Origin: Bacillus_I endophytica_A
GTDB taxonomy: Bacteria; Bacillota; Bacilli; Bacillales; Bacillaceae_H
DNA: 49,534 bases
Assembly (NCBI RefSeq): GCF_026790145.1
Contig: NZ_JALAMS010000043.1
Span: 1-49,534 of the forward strand
Reading direction: 5' to 3'
Position 1 is the first letter of the stretch; each line of letters opens with the position of its first letter. The notes beneath the pieces were generated by a model, which saw nothing but the letters and a program-made list of their open reading frames with translations, was not told where the DNA came from and made no database searches. The position numbers were made by a program, and so were the translations under genes. This document shows, one piece after another, positions 22,982 through 31,588 of the stretch.

Positions 22982-24072
22982 TCATTTACTTCTAACTCTT
23001 TTACAGTTTCTCCTTCAATTAACACTGGTTGATAATAGGTTTCTTTTGGCAAATTTTTTCTTCCTTGTAGCTTCTTAATGACCCAATCAGCTGCATCGCG
23101 TCCCATTTGTTCTTGGGGATGGGTCAATGTCGTTAGGTTGATATTCGCATTTTTGGAAATATAAGAATTGTCCTGGCCAATAATTGATAGTTTTTCTGGA
23201 ACAGAAATATCAAGTTGTCTGCATACATTTGCTACTTCCAATCCTACTTCGTCGTTATAGCAAACAATTGCAGTCAACACGTCTCTATTTTCATTTAGGA
23301 ATTCCTTCAAGTTAGTATATAAGTCCAGCTTTGTCTCTGTATCGAACGAAAGCACTTGCTCTGGCTGAAATCGTAATTTGGCTTCTCCAAGCGCTTTTAT
23401 ATATCCCTTCATTCGATACTTTCCTTGTAAATCATCCATCTTTGAAATGAGTCCAATTTGTGTGTGTCCTTTCGAAATCAACTCTTTTGTTGCAAGATAG
23501 CTAGACTGCACATCATCAAGACAAAAGAAAGGAACATCTAATTCTTCATAATGAGCATTGATCATTATGAAAGGAACATCTTGTTCTTTGAACGATAGGT
23601 AGTAAGAAATATTGGGATTGTATAGGTTGCTTTTCGTAGGTTCAACAATCAAACCATCCACGCCAAATGACAACATCATTTCCAAAGCTTTTTTTTCTTG
23701 TTCGACATCATTATTTGTACTAGCTAATAGTAGCGAATAATTATCCTCATTCAATCTCCCTTCAATTCCACGAATAATAGAAGGGAAAATATAATCAGAA
23801 ATGTAGGTCGTGATTACACCGATTATTTTACTATTGGAATTTCCACCAGACTTGGATTGGTATTGGTTACTAACATAAGTGCCAGATCCTTTTTCACTTC
23901 TTAAGAATCCCTCTGTCGATAGTTCTGAAATGGCCTTTCGAACAGTGTGTCGGCTAACTTTGTACTTTTCTTGAATGGAGGATTCAGTAGGGATTTTTTC
24001 TCCTACGTTGTAATCGCCTGAAAGAATTTTACTTTTTATATTATCAATGATGACCTGATACTTTGGTTTCAT
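22963..24072 (-). CDS. araR: Arabinose operon repressor AraR
   Basis: This 369-residue repressor has the chimeric AraR build: an N-terminal GntR-type winged helix (about residues 5-70, with SRHTVRKAISELSTEGFLRS) and a C-terminal LacI/GalR-type sugar-binding domain. The stretch VITTYISDYIFPSIIRGIE is nearly the same as in B. subtilis AraR. In the absence of L-arabinose it binds operators like ATTTGTACGTACAAAT; arabinose releases it. Two such boxes lie in the divergent region. I chose the ATG at 24072 because AAAGGAA is 9 bases upstream; a GTG at 24081 touches it directly. Confidence 0.93.
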   Translation of the reverse strand: MKPKYQVIIDNIKSKILSGDYNVGEKIPTESSIQEKYKVSRHTVRKAISELSTEGFLRSEKGSGTYVSNQYQSKSGGNSNSKIIGVITTYISDYIFPSIIRGIEGRLNEDNYSLLLASTNNDVEQEKKALEMMLSFGVDGLIVEPTKSNLYNPNISYYLSFKEQDVPFIMINAHYEELDVPFFCLDDVQSSYLATKELISKGHTQIGLISKMDDLQGKYRMKGYIKALGEAKLRFQPEQVLSFDTETKLDLYTNLKEFLNENRDVLTAIVCYNDEVGLEVANVCRQLDISVPEKLSIIGQDNSYISKNANINLTTLTHPQEQMGRDAADWVIKKLQGRKNLPKETYYQPVLIEGETVKELEVNETFRKD

Positions 24073-24122
24073 TAAACTCACTTCCTTTATAGTTATTTGC
24101 GTTCAAATTTATTCGCTTGAGA

Positions 24123-24142
24123 TATTTATACGTACATATTTT
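24123..24142 (-). promoter_or_regulatory. AraR operator near araR
   Basis: TATTTATACGTACATATTTT has the central TACGTA and flanking A/T pattern of AraR boxes. It is placed where the araR transcript should start, which suggests autoregulation, as in B. subtilis. It lies about 196 bases from the second box. Confidence 0.65.
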
Positions 24143-24315
24143 AACGTAGTTTTGAATGTTTTAAAAGATTTTACCTTATTTTCATATAAATCACCAAACA
24201 ATTATATTTTTTTATTTGGGTTTTATGTAATGATAATCCCTTTTGTTAAAGGATTTAAAGGGGATTTGTGGTAGGATTTTCTTTATGATATTTGTAAGTA
24301 TGTATAATATTTATA

Positions 24316-24344
24316 TTGACAAATGTACGTACAAAAAATATACT
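24316..24344 (+). promoter_or_regulatory. araBDA promoter with an AraR operator in its spacer
   Basis: A consensus TTGACA and TATACT are separated by 17 bases. The AraR box AAATGTACGTACAAA (24321-24335) fills most of the spacer, so AraR binding would exclude RNA polymerase. This also shows that the open frame before 24350 cannot be coding. Confidence 0.88.
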
Positions 24345-24370
24345 GAGGTTGTTAATAAAATTAAGCGAAA

Positions 24371-24414
24371 AGGAAAGCGCTTCCTTTCAATTATAGATAT
24401 TGAAACCGCTGTCA
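24371..24414 (+). promoter_or_regulatory. Two CcpA cre sites in the araB leader
   Basis: AGGAAAGCGCTTCCT (24371-24385) is a near-match and TGAAACCGCTGTCA (24401-24414) a full match to the cre consensus TGWAANCGNTNWCA. Both lie between the promoter and the araB ribosome binding site, a place where CcpA blocks elongation, so the operon should be shut off by glucose. Confidence 0.75.
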
Positions 24415-24428
24415 GGGGAGGGATTAAC

Positions 24429-26039
24429 GTGAAAACGAATCGAGTACACATTAAACAAGCGATTACTAAGGGAGAAACTTCACTTGGAATTGAATTCGGA
24501 TCTACACGTATCAAAGCAGTGTTAATTGATAATCGTTTTGAAACAATCGCATCTGGGAGTTATGAATGGGAAAACCTCTTGGAAGATGGATTTTGGACGT
24601 ATAACTTATTGGATATTATCACTGGTTTGCAAGCAGCTTATAGTGAAATGAAGCAAGAAGTTGAACGAAATTATGGAATCACAATTCGAACAATTGGTTC
24701 TATTGGATTTTCTGCCATGATGCACGGATATATGGCTTTTGACCACACTGGTGAGCTACTTGTTCCATTTCGGACTTGGCGTAATGCAACAACAAGTGTT
24801 GCAGCAAAGGAATTAACTGATAAATTCCAATTCAATATCCCTGAACGATGGAGTATTGCTCACCTTTACCAGGAAATACTAAACGAAGAAAAACATTTAC
24901 CTCGTATTGATCTTATTACAACTTTAGCTGGATATATTCATTGGTTATTGACTGGTAATAAAGCAATTGGCATTGGAGATGCTTCAGGCATGTTCCCAAT
25001 TGATGAATCAACGCAGGATTACAATGAATTGATGGTGGAGCAGTTTGATGAACTAATTGCGAACAAAGGTTATCCTTGGAAGCTAAAAGATATTCTTCCT
25101 AAAGTTTATGTCTCAGGCGAGCAAGCAGGGGAATTAACCGAAATTGGAGCGAAAATTTTGGATAAATCACAAAACTTACAACCAGGCATCCCACTTTGTC
25201 CGCCAGAAGGTGATGCTGGAACAGGGATGGTTGCTACGAATAGTGTGAGAAAACGTACTGGAAACGTCTCAGTAGGAACTTCAGTTTTTGCAATGATTGT
25301 ATTAGAGAAAGAACTTTCAAAAGTATACCCAGAAATCGATTTGGTAACTACACCAAACGGTAGTCCAGTTGGAATGGTTCATGCGAATAACTGTTCAAGC
25401 GATCTCAATGCTTGGCTGGGATTGTTCCGTGAATTTTCTGAGGCAATGGGACAAAAGGTTGAAATGAATAAATTATTCCATGTGCTGTTAAATAAAGCTT
25501 TGGAAGCCGATCCAGATGGTGGTGGTTTACTTAGCTACGGGTATTTCTCAGGTGAAAATATCACTGGATTAGAAAAAGGCCGACCATTATTTGTTCGCTC
25601 ACCTGAAAGTAATTTCAATTTAGCAAACTTCATGCGGACTCATCTTTTTACTGCTTTTGGTGCTTTGAAAATTGGAATGGATATTTTAAAAGATAAAGAG
25701 AATGTCGCAATTGATAGCATTTTAGCTCATGGTGGTTTATTTAAAACCCCTGTTGTTGGACAAAAAATTGTTGCAGCTGCAATGAATGCTCCTGTTTCGA
25801 TTATGGCAACAGCCGGAGAAGGCGGTGCGTGGGGAATTGCTATTCTTGCTTCTTACATGATGAACAAAGATCAAAGAGAAAGCTTAGAAGACTTCCTTGA
25901 CAAAAAAGTCTTTGAAGGGGTTGATAGACAAGAAATTTATCCTGATAGATTTGATGTTAAAGGATTTGAAGAATTTATCGAACGATACAAAAAAGGTTTA
26001 GCGGTTGAACAGGCTGCTGTAGATAATTTAATTTTATGA
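24429..26039 (+). CDS. araB: L-ribulokinase (FGGY family)
   Basis: This kinase phosphorylates L-ribulose to L-ribulose-5-phosphate with ATP. The 536-residue FGGY protein has GIEFGSTRIKAVL at the first phosphate-binding strand, MMHGYMAFD, GDASGMFPID, and the PPEGDAGTGMVATNSVRKRT block, followed by SVGTSVFAM. These phrases are those of the Lactobacillus/Enterococcus type of ribulokinase rather than the B. subtilis AraB. The GTG start at 24429 has GGGAGGG 6 bases upstream. The frame runs back to 24243, but the promoter at 24316 excludes that start. First gene of araB-araD-araA, repressed by AraR and CcpA. Confidence 0.92.
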   Translation: MKTNRVHIKQAITKGETSLGIEFGSTRIKAVLIDNRFETIASGSYEWENLLEDGFWTYNLLDIITGLQAAYSEMKQEVERNYGITIRTIGSIGFSAMMHGYMAFDHTGELLVPFRTWRNATTSVAAKELTDKFQFNIPERWSIAHLYQEILNEEKHLPRIDLITTLAGYIHWLLTGNKAIGIGDASGMFPIDESTQDYNELMVEQFDELIANKGYPWKLKDILPKVYVSGEQAGELTEIGAKILDKSQNLQPGIPLCPPEGDAGTGMVATNSVRKRTGNVSVGTSVFAMIVLEKELSKVYPEIDLVTTPNGSPVGMVHANNCSSDLNAWLGLFREFSEAMGQKVEMNKLFHVLLNKALEADPDGGGLLSYGYFSGENITGLEKGRPLFVRSPESNFNLANFMRTHLFTAFGALKIGMDILKDKENVAIDSILAHGGLFKTPVVGQKIVAAAMNAPVSIMATAGEGGAWGIAILASYMMNKDQRESLEDFLDKKVFEGVDRQEIYPDRFDVKGFEEFIERYKKGLAVEQAAVDNLIL

Positions 26040-26061
26040 ATGGAAAACGGGAGGGATTGAT

Positions 26062-26757
26062 GTGTTAGAACAACTGAAAGAAGAAGTGTTTCAAGCAAAT
26101 TTGGACTTACCTAAACATGGACTCGTGAAATACACATGGGGAAATGCAAGCGCTATTGATCGTGAAAGCGGTTTATTTGTTATCAAACCTAGTGGTGTTG
26201 ATTATGAAACGATGAAAGCTAGTGATATGATCGTTGTTGATTTAGATGGCAATGTTGTAGAAGGAGAGTTGAACCCTTCATCAGATACACCGACTCACGC
26301 AGTACTTTATAAGCATTACCCAGAAATCGGTGGCATTGTGCACACCCATTCAACTTGGGCAACAATCTGGGCTCAAGCAGGCCTTGATGTTCCAGCGATG
26401 GGGACCACTCATGCGGACACATTTTATGGTTCTGTACCATGTGCGCGCTTCTTGACACAGGAGGAAATTAATCGCGGTTACGAAGTGGAAACGGGTAATG
26501 TAATCATCGAAACATTTGAAGAGCGTGGGTTAGATATTTTAGCAGTTCCGGGTGTCTTACTTCATGGTCATGGTCCATTTACTTGGGGCAAAGATGCAAA
26601 ATCAGCGGTAATAAATAGTGTGGTATTAGATGAGATTGCGAAAATGAATTTATTTGCACGAGAACTAAATCATTTTGCTGAAGAATTACCACAACGTATT
26701 TTAGATAAACACTATTTACGAAAGCATGGGAAAAATGCCTATTATGGGCAAAAGTAA
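26062..26757 (+). CDS. araD: L-ribulose-5-phosphate 4-epimerase
   Basis: This enzyme converts L-ribulose-5-phosphate to D-xylulose-5-phosphate, which enters the pentose phosphate pathway. The 231-residue class II aldolase-fold enzyme has TWGNAS (substrate phosphate), SSDTPTH, zinc ligands in VHTHSTWATIWAQAG (His96, His98), and HGHGPF with the third zinc His near residue 172. The GTG at 26062 follows GGAGGG at a good distance; an overlapping ATG runs straight into a stop. The gene lies 22 bases after araB. Confidence 0.94.
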   Translation: MLEQLKEEVFQANLDLPKHGLVKYTWGNASAIDRESGLFVIKPSGVDYETMKASDMIVVDLDGNVVEGELNPSSDTPTHAVLYKHYPEIGGIVHTHSTWATIWAQAGLDVPAMGTTHADTFYGSVPCARFLTQEEINRGYEVETGNVIIETFEERGLDILAVPGVLLHGHGPFTWGKDAKSAVINSVVLDEIAKMNLFARELNHFAEELPQRILDKHYLRKHGKNAYYGQK

Positions 26758-26806
26758 TGCAAACTATTAAAATATCAAACTATCAAATTAAGAAAAGAGG
26801 GTTATT

Positions 26807-28231
26807 ATGTTAACAACAGAAAAAAAAGAATTTTGGTTTGTTGTAGGTTCACAACATCTTTATGGGGAAGAAGCGTTAGCAGAAGTCAAAGCACACGCAC
26901 AAACAATGACAGATGCATTAAATGAAAGCGGTGTTTTACCTTACCGACTTGTATTGCAAGATTTAGCTGTTAGTGCAGATAAAATCACAAGCATCATGAA
27001 AGAAATCAACTATCGTGACGAGGTTGCCGGTGTTATCACTTGGATGCATACTTTCTCGCCTGCGAAAATGTGGATTCGCGGAACAAAATTATTACAAAAA
27101 CCATTACTTCATTTAGCAACACAATTCAATGAAAGTATTCCTTGGACAACGATTGATATGGACTTCATGAACCTAAATCAATCCGCTCATGGTGATCGTG
27201 AATACGGGTTTATCAATGCTCGTTTGAACAAACAAAATAAAGTTGTCGTAGGTTACTGGAAACGAGCTGAAGTGCAACAGCAAATTGCAGATTGGATGGA
27301 CGTAGCGGTTGCTTATAACGAAAGCTTCAACATTAAAGTCGCTCGCTTTGGTGACAACATGCGTAACGTTGGAGTCACTGAAGGGGATAAGATTGAGGCG
27401 CAAATTCAATTTGGATGGACAGTTGATTATTTTGGTATTGGAGATCTTGTTCAATACGTGAATGCTGTTAAGGACGAAGAAATTGATGATTTATTGGCAG
27501 AATATGCAGATCTTTATGAATTTGATTATGGTACTTACAGTAAGGAAGATTGGGAGAAGAGCGTAAAAGTACAAGCAAGCTATGAAATCGCCATTAAACG
27601 TTTCCTTGATGATGGTGGTTATAATGCTTTCACAACTAACTTCGAAGTTTTATATGGTATGAAACAGCTTCCTGGTCTTGCAGTCCAACGTTTGATGGCA
27701 CAAGGATATGGCTTTGCTGGTGAAGGAGATTGGAAGACTGCAGCGATTGATCGCTTACTCAAAGTGATGAGCCATAACCAATCAACTGGCTTTATGGAAG
27801 ATTACACATATGAATTAGCTGCTGGTCAAGAGTCAGTCCTTCAATCACATATGCTTGAAGTAGACCCAACTTTAGCAAGTAACAAACCAAAAATTATCGT
27901 ATCTCCATTAGGTATTGGCGATCGTGAAGATCCAGCACGTTTAGTATTCGACGGTAAAGCAGGGGACGGCGTGGTTGTTTCAATGGCTGACTTCGGCACT
28001 CATTACAAACTTTTGATTAACGAAGTTTCTTTATTTGAGCCAACTGTTCCAGCACCAAAACTTCCAGTAGCTCGTGTGCTTTGGGACATTAAGCCAAACT
28101 TCCAAGATGGAGTTAAAGCTTGGATTGAGAATGGTGGCGGTCACCATACAGTTGTTTCATTAAATTTAACAACAGACCAAATTATCACTTATGCAAAACT
28201 TGTTGACTTAGAATACGTAGTTATTAAGTAA
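26807..28231 (+). CDS. araA: L-arabinose isomerase
   Basis: This manganese-dependent enzyme isomerises L-arabinose to L-ribulose, the first step of the pathway. The 474 residues equal the usual length. It has the family blocks WMHTFSPAKMWIRG, RFGDNMRNVGVTEGDKIEAQ, GYGFAGEGDWKTAA (metal Glu) and NGGGHHTVVS near the C-terminus (catalytic His). It lies about 50 bases after araD with its own ribosome binding site. The order B-D-A is that of lactic acid bacteria; in B. subtilis it is A-B-D. Confidence 0.96.
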   Translation: MLTTEKKEFWFVVGSQHLYGEEALAEVKAHAQTMTDALNESGVLPYRLVLQDLAVSADKITSIMKEINYRDEVAGVITWMHTFSPAKMWIRGTKLLQKPLLHLATQFNESIPWTTIDMDFMNLNQSAHGDREYGFINARLNKQNKVVVGYWKRAEVQQQIADWMDVAVAYNESFNIKVARFGDNMRNVGVTEGDKIEAQIQFGWTVDYFGIGDLVQYVNAVKDEEIDDLLAEYADLYEFDYGTYSKEDWEKSVKVQASYEIAIKRFLDDGGYNAFTTNFEVLYGMKQLPGLAVQRLMAQGYGFAGEGDWKTAAIDRLLKVMSHNQSTGFMEDYTYELAAGQESVLQSHMLEVDPTLASNKPKIIVSPLGIGDREDPARLVFDGKAGDGVVVSMADFGTHYKLLINEVSLFEPTVPAPKLPVARVLWDIKPNFQDGVKAWIENGGGHHTVVSLNLTTDQIITYAKLVDLEYVVIK

Positions 28232-28240
28232 TGTCTCTAC

Positions 28241-28269
28241 CCTCCGAGGAAGTTTTGCTTCCTTGGAGG
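28241..28269 (+). promoter_or_regulatory. GC-rich hairpin between araA and the symporter gene
   Basis: A 12-bp stem (CCTCCGAGGAAG pairing with CTTCCTTGGAGG, one G-U) has a 5-base loop and no T-run. It probably protects the araBDA transcript end or reduces read-through. Between it and the next gene there is an 11-codon frame (MDQFYLAKFEE) with AGGAAG upstream, likely a relic. Confidence 0.6.
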
Positions 28270-28405
28270 TGAAATATATATAAGGAAGAGAATAATGGAT
28301 CAATTTTACCTTGCTAAATTTGAAGAATAGACATGAGAACCATTAGCGGGCTAATCAATTTATAAACCTCTTATTCATAGGAGTGAGTGTATTTTTTAGG
28401 AAAAA

Positions 28406-28419
28406 TGAAAGCGCTTATA
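28406..28419 (+). promoter_or_regulatory. CcpA cre-like site before the symporter gene
   Basis: TGAAAGCGCTTATA differs from the cre consensus at one position. It lies about 65 bases before the start of the symporter gene, and suggests that uptake is also under glucose repression. Confidence 0.5.
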
Positions 28420-28482
28420 AAGTCAAAAGGAAACTATGTGATTTATGAGGAAACTCAGAAAACGTAAAGGAGAAATATTATC

Positions 28483-29835
28483 ATGAGTAAAGTATCAAGT
28501 AAATTTATCTTCTTCTTTGGCTCATTTGCTGGTATCTTGTTTGGTTATGATATTGGGATTATTGCTGGTGCTGAAGGGCATATCCAGCAAGATTTTAATT
28601 TGAGTCCATTATGGTTAGGGATTGTTGTATCTTCTTTAATGGGTGGAGCTATCATTGGATCAATTTTAAGTGGTTTATTAGGGGACAAATTTGGTCGTAG
28701 AAAATTAATCCTGATTGCCTCTCTGATTTTCTTAGTAGGTGCGCTTGGTTCGGCGATTGCACCAGATAAAATCACTTTGACGATTGCTCGTATCTTCTTA
28801 GGGGTAGCAGTCGGTACAGCGTCTTCTTTAGTTCCTGCATACATGTCTGAAATAGCACCAGCGAATATTCGTGGGAAACTTTCAGGTTTGAACCAATTAA
28901 TGATTGTAATTGGATTGTTGTTAAGTTATATCGTGGCTTTCATTTTTGAGCCAATTCCAAACAGTTGGAGATTAATGCTCGGTAGTGCTGGTATTTTTGC
29001 TATCGTATTATACTTTGGTGTGCTCAAACTTCCAGAATCACCTCGTTACTTAATTAAAAATGGTATGGCAGATAAAGCACGTGAAGTATTAGCTTCTCTT
29101 CGCAATTCAAAAGACGAAGTGGATGCTGAAATTTTAGAGATTAAAGATGTTGCCAAACATGAAAAGTCTGGTATTGGCCAATTATTCCACAAGAAATTCC
29201 GCATGGCTTTAATTATCGGAGTTGGGATGGCGACTTTCCAACAAATTCAAGGAGCAAACTCAATCGTTTATTATGCCACAAGTATTGCACGCAAAGCTGG
29301 TTTAGCACCGCAAGTAGCTGCTGGATTTACTGTTATTGTTGGTGTGATTTTCGTGGTGACAACCATTATTTTCTTACAATTTGTTGATAAATATAATCGC
29401 CGTACAATTCTTACTGTTGGTGGTGCAGGTATGGCTCTTTCATTCTTTGCACCAGCAATTCTTGGAGCGTTAGGAATGAATGAAAGCGTACTCAACTGGG
29501 TAACGTTAATCGCACTTTGCTGCTTTATCCTTTGTTATTCGTTTTCTTGGGCACCACTTACTTGGATTATCGTAGGGGAAATCTTCCCACTTTCTGTACG
29601 TGGAATCGGTGCTGGCATTTCATCTGCCTTCAACTGGACAGGTTCACTTGTCGTAGGACTTGTTTTCCCGATTCTTGCTGATATGTTTAGTTTAGGAGTC
29701 ATCTTCTCATCTTTCGGCATCATTTGTATTTTAGGATTACTCTTCGTGCGTTTTGTAGTTGTAGAAACGAAAGGGCGTAGCTTAGAACAAATCGAAACAG
29801 AGATGGCAGCTCGTTCTGAAAAAAGAATTAGTTAA
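28483..29835 (+). CDS. Sugar:H+ symporter, AraE-like
   Basis: This 450-residue sugar porter of the major facilitator superfamily has 12 membrane helices and all family signatures: GYDIGIIAGA in helix 1, GDKFGRRK after helix 2, PESPRYL at the end of the first half, QQIQGANSIVYYA in helix 7, and VETKGRSLEQIE at the C-terminus. Its place between araA and galM marks L-arabinose (or a related pentose) as the likely substrate. An AAAGGAG site lies before the ATG. It has its own cre-like site but no visible AraR box, so it may be read through from araA or have a separate promoter. Confidence 0.9.
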   Translation: MSKVSSKFIFFFGSFAGILFGYDIGIIAGAEGHIQQDFNLSPLWLGIVVSSLMGGAIIGSILSGLLGDKFGRRKLILIASLIFLVGALGSAIAPDKITLTIARIFLGVAVGTASSLVPAYMSEIAPANIRGKLSGLNQLMIVIGLLLSYIVAFIFEPIPNSWRLMLGSAGIFAIVLYFGVLKLPESPRYLIKNGMADKAREVLASLRNSKDEVDAEILEIKDVAKHEKSGIGQLFHKKFRMALIIGVGMATFQQIQGANSIVYYATSIARKAGLAPQVAAGFTVIVGVIFVVTTIIFLQFVDKYNRRTILTVGGAGMALSFFAPAILGALGMNESVLNWVTLIALCCFILCYSFSWAPLTWIIVGEIFPLSVRGIGAGISSAFNWTGSLVVGLVFPILADMFSLGVIFSSFGIICILGLLFVRFVVVETKGRSLEQIETEMAARSEKRIS

Positions 29836-29894
29836 GGTAACGGAAGTGTAATAAGTATAGTGAAGCAGGATCAAGCGTAGGTGGGGGCAAATAT

Positions 29895-30020
29895 ATGGAG
29901 CTAAGTGGCATAATGGTCTCCATCGATACATTCGGTGCTTCAGTTCACGGAAATATTGTTTACGAAAAAGTTGGTTTCACAGCTGAAAATGTCATTGCAA
30001 AATATAAAGAATTAGTTTGA
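29895..30020 (+). pseudogene. Transketolase C-terminal remnant
   Basis: A 41-codon frame reads MELSGIMVSIDTFGASVHGN and continues through IVYEKVGFTAENVIAKYKEL to V-stop. 'IDxFGAS.xG.IVxEK.GFTxENV' is the well-known end of transketolase. Everything upstream of these residues is missing. An active transketolase here would have carried the D-xylulose-5-phosphate from AraD onward. Confidence 0.75.
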
Positions 30021-30035
30021 TTGGTGGTTCCCACT

Positions 30036-30076
30036 ATGAAATCAAAGGAGCATGCAACATGCTCCTTTGATTTCTT
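30036..30076 (+). terminator. Terminator after the transketolase relic
   Basis: A perfect 17-bp stem (GAAATCAAAGGAGCATG and complement, 3-base loop) is followed by TTTCTT. It separates the ara genes from galM. Confidence 0.85.
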
Positions 30077-30160
30077 TCTTAAAAATGTTCGAAACGTTCT
30101 GTTTTGACCTTTGTTTAGCAGAATTACTGAAGAATTTAATTGTGAAAGGGGCGGGGGAAA

Positions 30161-31189
30161 TTGAAATTAACACAAAGTTCATTTGGAGATGAAACCTTAC
30201 TGTTTACTATTGAAAATGATAATGGAGTGATAGTAGAAGTTACAAACTTTGGTGCAAGAATCGTCAATCTTTTTGTTCCAACGGATTCAGGTCATAAGAA
30301 CATAGTATTGGGATTTGACTCTATTGACGATTACAAGAAAGAAACATACTGTGGAGCAACAATAGGAAGAGTCGCTGGAAGAATAAAAAATGGTGAATTT
30401 TCACTTGGTGAATCACTTTACAAAACGTCTGTAAATCAATCAGGGAATACTTTACACGGTGGAACCCCGGGATTTGATGAGAAAATTTGGAGTTATGAAG
30501 TGAATGAGAAGGAGCAAAGCACCTCCATCATCTTTTCAACAAACTCGCCCCATAATGAGAATGGTTTTCCAGGGAATTTAGAAGTAAGTGTAACTTATAC
30601 ATTAGACAACTTAAATATCTGGTCAGTGAGCTATCAAGCCAAAAGTGATAAAGATACAATTTTTAATCCGACAAATCACGTTTATTTTAATTTAACAGGA
30701 CATCCAAGTAAACCAATTGATGATCATTCTTTACAAATATGTTCAGAAGAATTTGCGCCAGTAAATACAGATACCACTGTAACTGGTGAAAAACGAAGCG
30801 TAATTGAAACGCCTTATGATTTTCGAACTCCGAAAAAATTAAAATCAACCTTTGAATCCATTGATGCAGAAGTGAAAAAGGTTCAAGGGATAGATCATCC
30901 ATTCTTCCTTACCTGCGCAGAACTTGATCAAATAGCAGCGAAATTAATTAGTCCTGACGGGAAAATAAAAGTTGAGGTATACACAGAAGAGCCTGCGATA
31001 GTCGTTTATACTGCGAATATTGTGGAAGGTGTACCACTTATGCACGGAGAAAAATTAATTCAACACGGTGGAATAACATTTGAAACCCAAGTTGCTCCAG
31101 GAGCAATCGAATTTGAAGATTTTGGAGACATTATTCTTCTTGCAGATGAAAATTACGCTTCCCAAACAAAATACAAAATCATTTTTTAG
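30161..31189 (+). CDS. galM: Aldose 1-epimerase (mutarotase)
   Basis: This enzyme interconverts the alpha and beta anomers of aldoses such as arabinose or galactose. The 342-residue beta-sandwich protein has NFGARIVNLFVP, IGRVAGRI, NTLHGG (first His), the PTNHVYFNL motif with the catalytic His near residue 175, and the C-terminal GITFETQVAPGAIE with the catalytic Glu. It starts at a TTG with a purine-rich AAAGGGGCGGGGG stretch upstream. In this context it most likely serves arabinose use, but it is cut off from the operon by a strong terminator and needs its own promoter. Confidence 0.92.
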   Translation: MKLTQSSFGDETLLFTIENDNGVIVEVTNFGARIVNLFVPTDSGHKNIVLGFDSIDDYKKETYCGATIGRVAGRIKNGEFSLGESLYKTSVNQSGNTLHGGTPGFDEKIWSYEVNEKEQSTSIIFSTNSPHNENGFPGNLEVSVTYTLDNLNIWSVSYQAKSDKDTIFNPTNHVYFNLTGHPSKPIDDHSLQICSEEFAPVNTDTTVTGEKRSVIETPYDFRTPKKLKSTFESIDAEVKKVQGIDHPFFLTCAELDQIAAKLISPDGKIKVEVYTEEPAIVVYTANIVEGVPLMHGEKLIQHGGITFETQVAPGAIEFEDFGDIILLADENYASQTKYKIIF

Positions 31190-31499
31190 GGATGTAGCTA
31201 TGGAAATATGGAAGAGAAATTTCCAAAATATTACGCCGTAGATTTTTTGATTCTAATTTGACTTTAGTTAATTCAAAACTTGAGGTACCATCTGAGAACA
31301 TTGAGGCTCTAAAAGTAGAAGAAACTCGCAAATAGTAGGAGAATGGTGTACAGTATTAATGGCTTTTAGAAGAAATAAATAAGGCCTCATTATTATAAGA
31401 TGGAACCACTACATCAAGAAGAAAACTTTTTTTTCATTGGTGTTTTTTTTGTTTTTAAAATATATGTAGTATACAAAATTAGTTTATATAATGTTCGTT
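31190..31499. other. Intergenic stretch with a short gene relic
   Basis: Around 31220-31335 an open plus-strand stretch ends with VNSKLEVPSENIEALKVEET, RK and a stop, without a start or ribosome binding site. It looks like the tail of a lost gene. Nothing else is visible before the family B repeat. Confidence 0.3.
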
Positions 31500-31563
31500 T
31501 ATCGGCATCTATGTTTATATAGGCAAAAGGCATTTAAGAATCATCTTAAATGCCTTTTGCAAT
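31500..31563 (-). repeat. Hairpin repeat family B, copy 2 (terminator)
   Basis: ATCGGCATCTATGTTTATAT is followed by a 15-bp hairpin GCAAAAGGCATTTAA and complement, nearly identical to 10969-11036. It lies just after the minus-strand transporter gene. Confidence 0.7.
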
Positions 31564-31588
31564 CTTCATCATCAGCTTTATATCTTTT

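Noticed and set aside
24243..24428. N-terminal extension of araB (62 codons)
   Set aside because: It contains the promoter, AraR operator and cre sites; the GTG at 24429 has the ribosome binding site.
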